A stretch of DNA of 64,000 nucleotides from Methylobacillus methanolivorans (GTDB lineage: Bacteria; Pseudomonadota; Gammaproteobacteria; Burkholderiales; Methylophilaceae): contig NZ_JAJAVF010000002.1 in NCBI RefSeq assembly GCF_020531845.1, positions 216,533 to 280,532 of the forward strand. Direction: 5' to 3'. Of the stretch, positions 59,357-64,000 are shown piece after piece (position 1 is the stretch's first letter; the number at the start of each line of letters is the position of its first letter). The position numbers and the translations under genes were made by a program. Below the pieces are notes generated by a model, which had not been told where the DNA came from, did not search any database, and saw only the letters and a list, made by a program, of their open reading frames with translations.

Positions 59357-59859
59357 AGTGCTAACAGGCAGGTAGTGAATGCCTTGCGCATGTGGCGCTT
59401 GACTGTGATCAACGAGAGATTGAGCTGGCTAGCAATCTGGGGATAAGTGAGCCCATCAAGCTGGGCAAGCATGAAGATGGTACGGGTTTTGGTGGGCATG
59501 GCTTGGAGCATGCGATCAATACGAAATAGCGATTCCAGGATCAAGAGCCGGGTTTCCGGTGAAGGGGTATGCATGGCAGGTAGCAGGGCAATGGTTTCTT
59601 GGTAGGCCCGCTCAATTTCCTGATGGCGCCAGTGATCTATCATCAAGCCTTTGGCAATATGGGTGAGAAAGGCCCGGGGTTCTTCCCCTAACTGCTGGAG
59701 GCGATGCTTGTCCATCATGCGGATGAAGGTATCATGCGCCAAATCGGCAGCATCCCAAGAGTTGCCTAGTTTCTTGCGCAGCCATGCATGCAGCCAGCCA
59801 TGATGATCGGTATATAGGGTGTGAATTTGCTGCTGGGTGCTGGAAGCAGGGCTGGACAT
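59353..59859 (-). CDS. FecI-type ECF sigma factor
   Basis: 168 aa. Sigma region 2 (DAADLAHDTFIRMM) and region 4 (LDGLTYPQIASQLNLSLITVKRHM). FecI-like iron-starvation sigma factor that should transcribe the receptor gene. A Fur-like site lies just before its ATG. Confidence 0.95.
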   Translation of the reverse strand: MSSPASSTQQQIHTLYTDHHGWLHAWLRKKLGNSWDAADLAHDTFIRMMDKHRLQQLGEEPRAFLTHIAKGLMIDHWRHQEIERAYQETIALLPAMHTPSPETRLLILESLFRIDRMLQAMPTKTRTIFMLAQLDGLTYPQIASQLNLSLITVKRHMRKAFTTCLLAL

Positions 59860-59869
59860 GATGCTATAT

Positions 59870-59890
59870 AAATAAGAATCGTTATTAATT
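59870..59890. promoter_or_regulatory. Fur-box-like site before the sigma gene
   Basis: AAATAAGAATCGTTATTAAT (near 59870-59890) resembles the Fur consensus of two inverted AATAAT-like arms around one centre. It lies 12-30 bases upstream of the sigma ATG, over the expected promoter. Confidence 0.55.
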
Positions 59891-60007
59891 GTAGCGAATA
59901 ATATATCTGCACTGCAATCAAATTACTTCGCTTGGCGGGGAGTGGAGACAGTATGGAAGGGACTCCGCGCTATAATCTGGCTATCGTCAGGTAAGTGAGG
60001 GGTGTTT

Positions 60008-60574
60008 ATGGCTGATCGCATCAATCTGCGTCCATTAGAGCGTAATGACCTGCATTTTGTACACAAGCTCAATAATAACGACACCATCATGCGTTATTGG
60101 TTTGAGGAGCCTTATGAAGCCTATGACGAGCTGGTGGCTTTATATGACCGGCACATTCATGACCAGAACGAACGGCGTTTCATCATTGAGCTAGATAATG
60201 GCGAATTGGCTGGGTTGGTGGAGCTGGTTGAGATCAACTACATCCATAGGCGTGCCGAATTTCAGATCATCATTGCGCCAGACTACCAGGGGCGCGGGCT
60301 GGCCAAGTCAGCTACGCGGATTGCGGTGGGCTATGCCTTTCGGGTGCTCAACCTGCACAAGGTATATCTGGTGGTAGATCAGGAAAACCAGGCAGCTATT
60401 CATATCTATGAAACCTGCGGATTTGAGGTGGAAGGCCATCTCAAGCAGGAGTTTTTTTCCAATGGCTCGTACCGCGATGCCTTGCGCATGCGCTTGTTGC
60501 AGGATGATTACCTGCGGTATGTTGGCCCGGCACCAGTGGATGCGTCTGTATTACGCGAGTGGCAGGATCTTTGA
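60008..60574 (+). CDS. speG: Spermidine N1-acetyltransferase (SpeG family)
   Basis: 188 aa [22 protein letters not shown] opens it; the acetyl-CoA site [12 protein letters not shown] and the family-specific [15 protein letters not shown] ([11 protein letters not shown]) segment follow. It acetylates spermidine or spermine, protecting from polyamine excess. Start at 60008 with GAGGGG five bases upstream. TATAAT at 59971-59976 is a likely -10. The decarboxylase at 25 kb may supply precursors. Confidence 0.93.
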   Translation: MADRINLRPLERNDLHFVHKLNNNDTIMRYWFEEPYEAYDELVALYDRHIHDQNERRFIIELDNGELAGLVELVEINYIHRRAEFQIIIAPDYQGRGLAKSATRIAVGYAFRVLNLHKVYLVVDQENQAAIHIYETCGFEVEGHLKQEFFSNGSYRDALRMRLLQDDYLRYVGPAPVDASVLREWQDL

Positions 60575-60597
60575 TCCCGCCACCCCTGGCAGCCATG

Positions 60598-60912
60598 TCA
60601 TGAGACCAGTTTCAGGCCAATGATGGAACCGATCAGCAACAGCAGGAACAGGATGCGCAGAGTGCCTGCGGGATCGCCGAATAGCCAGATGCCGATGAGG
60701 GCTGTGCCACAAGCGCCAATGCCCGTCCAGATGGCATAAGCCGTGCCGAGAGGAATGCCTTGCAATGCTTTGGTCAGCATGGCAAAACTCAGGATGGTAA
60801 AGACGACGAAGCCTAGAGTAGGGATAGGCTTGCTGAAGCTTTCCGACATTTTTAGGCAGGTGGTAAAACCGATCTCGAATACGCCAGCCAGCAATAGATA
60901 TATCCACGACAT
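60598..60912 (-). CDS. gdx: Gdx guanidinium exporter (SMR family, formerly SugE)
   Basis: 104 aa with four membrane helices, a small multidrug resistance fold that works as an antiparallel dimer. Residues characteristic of the guanidinium-specific branch are all at the expected positions: Glu13 (proton/substrate site), Ser42, Tyr59 and Trp62. It exchanges guanidinium for protons. Start at 60912 (MSWIYLL) with AAAGGG six bases upstream; the earlier in-frame ATG at 60927 lies against the riboswitch. A guanidine-II riboswitch precedes it, which settles the substrate better than family alone. Many databases would call it SugE or quaternary ammonium exporter. Confidence 0.96.
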   Translation of the reverse strand: MSWIYLLLAGVFEIGFTTCLKMSESFSKPIPTLGFVVFTILSFAMLTKALQGIPLGTAYAIWTGIGACGTALIGIWLFGDPAGTLRILFLLLLIGSIIGLKLVS

Positions 60913-60931
60913 AGACAACCCTTTCATATGA

Positions 60932-60979
60932 CTCGGGTCGTCCCGTGATAATCAGTGATGATGAGGTCGTCCCCATCAT
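60932..60979 (-). ncRNA. Guanidine-II riboswitch (mini-ykkC)
   Basis: Two hairpins, each capped by an ACGA loop, on the minus strand. P1 (60979-60958) has a 9 bp stem with one G-U pair, loop 60970-60967. P2 has a CGGG/CCCG stem (60945-60934), loop 60941-60938. ACGR tetraloops in tandem are the defining feature of mini-ykkC. The ribosome site of gdx (60924-60919) is eight bases downstream, as needed for translational control. Confidence 0.93.
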
Positions 60980-61073
60980 ATGGATACTGGGATGAGATTT
61001 CACCCAGCAAAAACGTGAAGATATTCTTTCACGCCAGGACATACCTGTCAAATCACGGGCTGCCTCAGTATTT

Positions 61074-61223
61074 TTATGTCTGTAGCCCGATGCTGATCAT
61101 AAAGAGCCGCATGATATAAGCAGCAGCCAACATGGCGGTGACACTGCCACACCAGATCAATACCAGCCATAGCAGGCGTTTACGCCAATCAGGGCGTGCT
61201 TTCTCCTGTTTAGTGATAGCCAT
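61074..61223 (-). CDS. DUF2474 small membrane protein of the bd oxidase
   Basis: 49 aa, too short for most gene finders. Basic N-terminus (KQEKARPDWRKRL), one membrane helix (about 17-39) and a short tail with RLFMISIGL. This is the DUF2474 pattern, a companion of cyanide-insensitive bd oxidases, likely a small third subunit like CydX. It overlaps the end of cydB by 14 bases in another frame. An ATG at 61229 two codons earlier is an alternative start. Confidence 0.88.
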   Translation of the reverse strand: MAITKQEKARPDWRKRLLWLVLIWCGSVTAMLAAAYIMRLFMISIGLQT

Positions 61224-62217
61224 CGCCATGCCTGACCTTGCCCTTGAAAACACGATAAGACCAGACTGTGTAGGCCAGTATCACGGGAATGATGGCGAGC
61301 GTGCCTACCAGGGCGAACTCCAGGCTAGCTTTGGGTGCAGCGGCCTCCCAGATCGTCACGTTGGGTGGGATGATCTGCGGCCATATGCTGATGGCCAAGC
61401 CAAACAAGCCCAGCAGAACAATGATGAGCGCGGCAATGAAAGGCTGCCGATCATAGCCTGATTTCAGTTCACGCATTAGGGAGTACAAGCTGACCCCCAC
61501 CAGCAAGGGTACCAACGATAAGAAATAGAAATTGGGCAGGCTGAACCAGCGTTCGGCGATGCCAGAATGTGCCAGCGGTGTCCAGATACTAACCCCGATC
61601 AGTGCCACAATCACCAGGCCAACCAGGGGGCGCGTTAACTCCAGCATGCGTTGCTGCAATTGTTCTTCTGTCTTCATGATTAGCCAGGTACTACCAAGCA
61701 ATGCATAGGCCACCATTACGCCCAATCCAGTAAATATTGAGAACGGGCTGATCCAATCCAGCGAACTGCCGGAGAATGAATTTCCATCCAATACAATGCC
61801 ATTGATATAGGCGCCCAGTGTGACTCCTTGAAAGAAAGCGGCGGTGATAGAGCCACCGATAAATGCTTTATCCCAGATTGGTCGCTCCCGTTCCGGTGCC
61901 TTGAAACGGAATTCGAATGCCACTCCCCGGAAAATCAGGCCCAGCAACATCAGGATAATCGGCTGATATAGCGCACTAAGCACCACAGCATAGGCCAGCG
62001 GAAAAGCTGCCATCAGGCCTGCGCCCCCTAGCACTAGCCAGGTTTCATTGCCATCCCAGACCGGGGCGACGGTATTCATCATGACATCCCGGTCAGCGCT
62101 CTCTTTAACAAAAGGGAACAGGATGCCAATGCCCAGATCGAACCCGTCCATGACCACATACATTGCGATAGCGAACAAGATCACCATCAGCCATATCATT
62201 GGTAAATCAAAATCCAT
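61210..62217 (-). CDS. cydB: Cytochrome bd ubiquinol oxidase subunit II (CioB type)
   Basis: 335 aa with eight or nine membrane helices. MDFDLPMIWLMVILFAI start, MDGFDLGIG, and PVWDGNETWLVLGGAGLMAAFP are the CydB signatures. It scaffolds the heme-bearing subunit. It starts next to the cydA stop. Confidence 0.96.
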   Translation of the reverse strand: MDFDLPMIWLMVILFAIAMYVVMDGFDLGIGILFPFVKESADRDVMMNTVAPVWDGNETWLVLGGAGLMAAFPLAYAVVLSALYQPIILMLLGLIFRGVAFEFRFKAPERERPIWDKAFIGGSITAAFFQGVTLGAYINGIVLDGNSFSGSSLDWISPFSIFTGLGVMVAYALLGSTWLIMKTEEQLQQRMLELTRPLVGLVIVALIGVSIWTPLAHSGIAERWFSLPNFYFLSLVPLLVGVSLYSLMRELKSGYDRQPFIAALIIVLLGLFGLAISIWPQIIPPNVTIWEAAAPKASLEFALVGTLAIIPVILAYTVWSYRVFKGKVRHGDGYH

Positions 62218-63654
62218 CTATCGCGATTCCTTAGTATTGGGCGAATGTGTTTCCAGAGAAAAGGCAGTATCCGGCACCGAGAGTGGGCGCATCGGTTGCC
62301 GTGCTTGCCCTGGGCCTCCCTCCAGCTCATGTTCACCGTGATGCACTGGTTGGCGTATCAAGTGCATGAGATAACCAATGCCGATGCCGAACACGAACAC
62401 GTAGACCACGACAAACAAGGCCAAGGAAGCCGCGAGAGACGTGATGTCGTGATTAGACACTGCATCAGCGGTACGCATGATGCCATAAACCACCCAGGGT
62501 TGGCGCCCCACCTCTGTAGTAAACCATCCAGCCAGGATGGCAATCACTCCGCTAGGCCCCATCCAGAGTGCCAAGCGCAGGAATCCTCTATGTGTATATA
62601 AATGGTCGCGATGGCGCAGCCACAGGCTCCAAAAACCGAGGGCAATCATCAATACGCCTAATCCCACCATGATGCGGAAAGACCAGAAAATAATGCTGGC
62701 ATTGGGCCTATCCTCCGCTGGAAAGTCCTTGAGCGCAGGGATCTGGCCATCCCAGCTATGGGTGAGGATCAGGCTACCCAAACGCGGGATACCCAATGAA
62801 AAGTGTGTGGTTTCGGCTTCCATGTCAGGCAGGCCAAATAACAAGAGGGGGACGCCTTCCCCAGGATGATGTTCCCAGTGACCTTCCATCGCTGCGATCT
62901 TGGCGGGTTGATGCTGTAGTGTATTTAAGCCATGAAAGTCGCCGACGAGTGCCTGAATAGGAGCGACCACGACCAGCATCCACATGGCCATCGACAACAT
63001 CGTTCTCACCGCTATCGAGGCCTGGCCACGCAATATATGCCATGCCCCGGCAGCACCGACCATCAATGCGGTAGCGAGGAAAGCTGCAATACCCATGTGT
63101 AGTAAGCGATAAGGGAAGGATGGGTTAAAAATAATCGCCCACCAGTCTTTGGGGATGACAATCCCATTGGCAATCTCAAAGCCTTGCGGCGTCTGCATCC
63201 AGCTGTTTGACGCCAAAATCCAGGTGGCGGAAATGAGTGTCCCCAGGGCCACCATGCCAGTCGAGAATAAATGCAAGCCAGGCCCGACCCGGCTCCAGCC
63301 AAACATCATTACCCCAAGAAAGCCGGCCTCCAAGAAGAAGGCTGTGAGCACTTCATAGGTAAGCAATGGTCCCGTCACACTCCCGGCAAATGCAGAAAAC
63401 CCACTCCAATTGGTGCCGAACTGGTAGGCCATGACGAGTCCGGAGACGACACCCATGCCGAAATTGACACCGAAAATCTTGAGCCAGTAGTGATAGAGAT
63501 CTTTGTAGACTTCTCTGCCTGTTTTTAGCCACATGGCTTCCAGCACAAAGAGGTAGCTGGCTAAACCGATCGTGATGGCAGGGAAGATAATATGAAACGA
63601 TACGGTGAACGCAAACTGGATGCGGGCTAGGTCGAGCGCGGATATGTCTGGCAT
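62218..63654 (-). CDS. cydA: Cytochrome bd ubiquinol oxidase subunit I (CioA type)
   Basis: 478 aa. It binds the three hemes and oxidises quinol, reducing oxygen to water without proton pumping. Heme ligand His21 in VSFHIIFP, the second His in LLHMG, and GRQPWVVYG are seen. The quinol loop is short, as in the cyanide-insensitive CioA class. I start at the ATG at 63654 (MPDISA); AGGAG lies 12 bases before it. A TTG at 63666 in frame is less likely. Useful at low oxygen or when heme-copper oxidases are inhibited. Confidence 0.96.
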   Translation of the reverse strand: MPDISALDLARIQFAFTVSFHIIFPAITIGLASYLFVLEAMWLKTGREVYKDLYHYWLKIFGVNFGMGVVSGLVMAYQFGTNWSGFSAFAGSVTGPLLTYEVLTAFFLEAGFLGVMMFGWSRVGPGLHLFSTGMVALGTLISATWILASNSWMQTPQGFEIANGIVIPKDWWAIIFNPSFPYRLLHMGIAAFLATALMVGAAGAWHILRGQASIAVRTMLSMAMWMLVVVAPIQALVGDFHGLNTLQHQPAKIAAMEGHWEHHPGEGVPLLLFGLPDMEAETTHFSLGIPRLGSLILTHSWDGQIPALKDFPAEDRPNASIIFWSFRIMVGLGVLMIALGFWSLWLRHRDHLYTHRGFLRLALWMGPSGVIAILAGWFTTEVGRQPWVVYGIMRTADAVSNHDITSLAASLALFVVVYVFVFGIGIGYLMHLIRQPVHHGEHELEGGPGQARQPMRPLSVPDTAFSLETHSPNTKESR

Positions 63655-63808
63655 GGTGGTGTGCAAACTCCTTGATAGCCAAGCTCTAGGTAGGCTGGAG
63701 GCGCGTTACCTAGAATTCAAGGACGCTAGCTTACTGCGTATATCTATTGCTCAACAGATACAGATTCACCCATAAACACCATGACAGATGGTGAGGGAAG
63801 GGAACGTG

Positions 63809-64000
63809 CTAGGCCGAAAATTTCGCCGCCTGTGCTTCAATCGTTTCAATCGCCATGTCGAAATCCATCGATTTGTCGAAGAAGTGATCTACGCCCAATT
63901 CATTCGCCATCTGGCGATATTGTGGATAGGCATGGTTGGTCAGGATCAGGTAAGCGGGGCGGGGAAATGGAAAGTTAGGCTGTTGCGTGGCTTTGATGAC
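63809..64000 (-). CDS. Response regulator, C-terminal end of receiver domain (runs off the right edge)
   Basis: 63 codons are visible on the minus strand, ending at a TAG at 63809. ILTNHAYPQYRQMANELGVDHFFDKSMDF is the end of a receiver domain, with Lys in FDKS as the conserved lysine. The Asp acceptor lies outside. There is no output domain after it, so this is a stand-alone receiver. The gene precedes cydA by about 150 bases. Confidence 0.75.
   Translation of the reverse strand, partial: VIKATQQPNFPFPRPAYLILTNHAYPQYRQMANELGVDHFFDKSMDFDMAIETIEAQAAKFSA

Noticed and set aside
60913..60927. gdx start at the ATG at 60927
   Set aside because: The ribosome site AAAGGG lies inside those codons and is ideally placed for the ATG at 60912, which also gives the family length.

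Overview
The window looks like the chromosome of a methylotrophic betaproteobacterium of the Methylophilaceae, most like Methylobacillus. Three things point there. It carries a lanthanide-type methanol dehydrogenase (XoxF). It carries the oxidative branch of the ribulose monophosphate cycle (zwf, a short NAD-type gnd and a divergent pgl). Its housekeeping blocks, tyrA-aroA-cmk-rpsA-ihfB-lapA-lapB-pyrF and alaA-hom-thrC-thyA, are betaproteobacterial in order. The species is an inference; no rRNA or tRNA gene lies in the window. I see no prophage, insertion sequence or CRISPR array.

Layout. 1-3.1 kb: a truncated AcoR-type activator diverges from xoxF, which has a textbook sigma-54 promoter. 3.2-8.1 kb: a MocR/PdxR-type regulator diverges from a BenE-family transporter, a PLP-homeostasis protein and an argD-like aminotransferase. 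8.1-10.1 kb: ccoG and an Mth938-like protein. 10.1-15.1 kb: alaA, hom, thrC, thyA. 15.2-18.1 kb: a GGDEF-EAL protein, a periplasmic PepSY protein and a YjfB-like miniprotein. 18.2-22.3 kb: a glrK-qseG-glrR operon. It faces a small membrane-anchored protein gene that has a sigma-54 promoter and a TGTC-N10-GACA palindrome upstream. 22.4-25.9 kb: folA, an Orn/Lys/Arg decarboxylase, dcd. 25.9-29.3 kb: zwf, gnd, pgl. 29.3-33.0 kb: apbC, metG, a ComEA-like protein. 33.1-42.0 kb: pyrF through tyrA (all minus strand), then bpt-aat of the N-end rule. 42.1-48.1 kb: a copper block with two small His-rich exported proteins, a TolC-family lipoprotein, a multicopper oxidase, a CopZ-like chaperone with a MerR-type promoter and a copper P-type ATPase. 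48.4-51.2 kb: a 7TM-GGDEF protein and an unknown membrane protein. 51.3-55.8 kb: a FadL-family porin, ygiQ, a TraB/GumN protein. 55.8-59.9 kb: a FecI-FecR-TonB receptor system with a Fur-like site. 60.0-64.0 kb: speG, a Gdx guanidinium exporter behind a guanidine-II riboswitch, a cyanide-insensitive-type bd oxidase with a 49-residue DUF2474 partner, and the tail of a response regulator.

How it works together: XoxF makes formaldehyde from methanol. Formaldehyde enters the RuMP cycle, and zwf-pgl-gnd can oxidise the resulting sugar phosphate to CO2. The bd oxidase, CcoG and the copper block concern respiration and metal supply. The best leads are the two sigma-54 circuits (xoxF with its divergent activator; the GlrR system with its apparent target), the MocR-transporter-PLPHP locus, and the riboswitch-controlled gdx.
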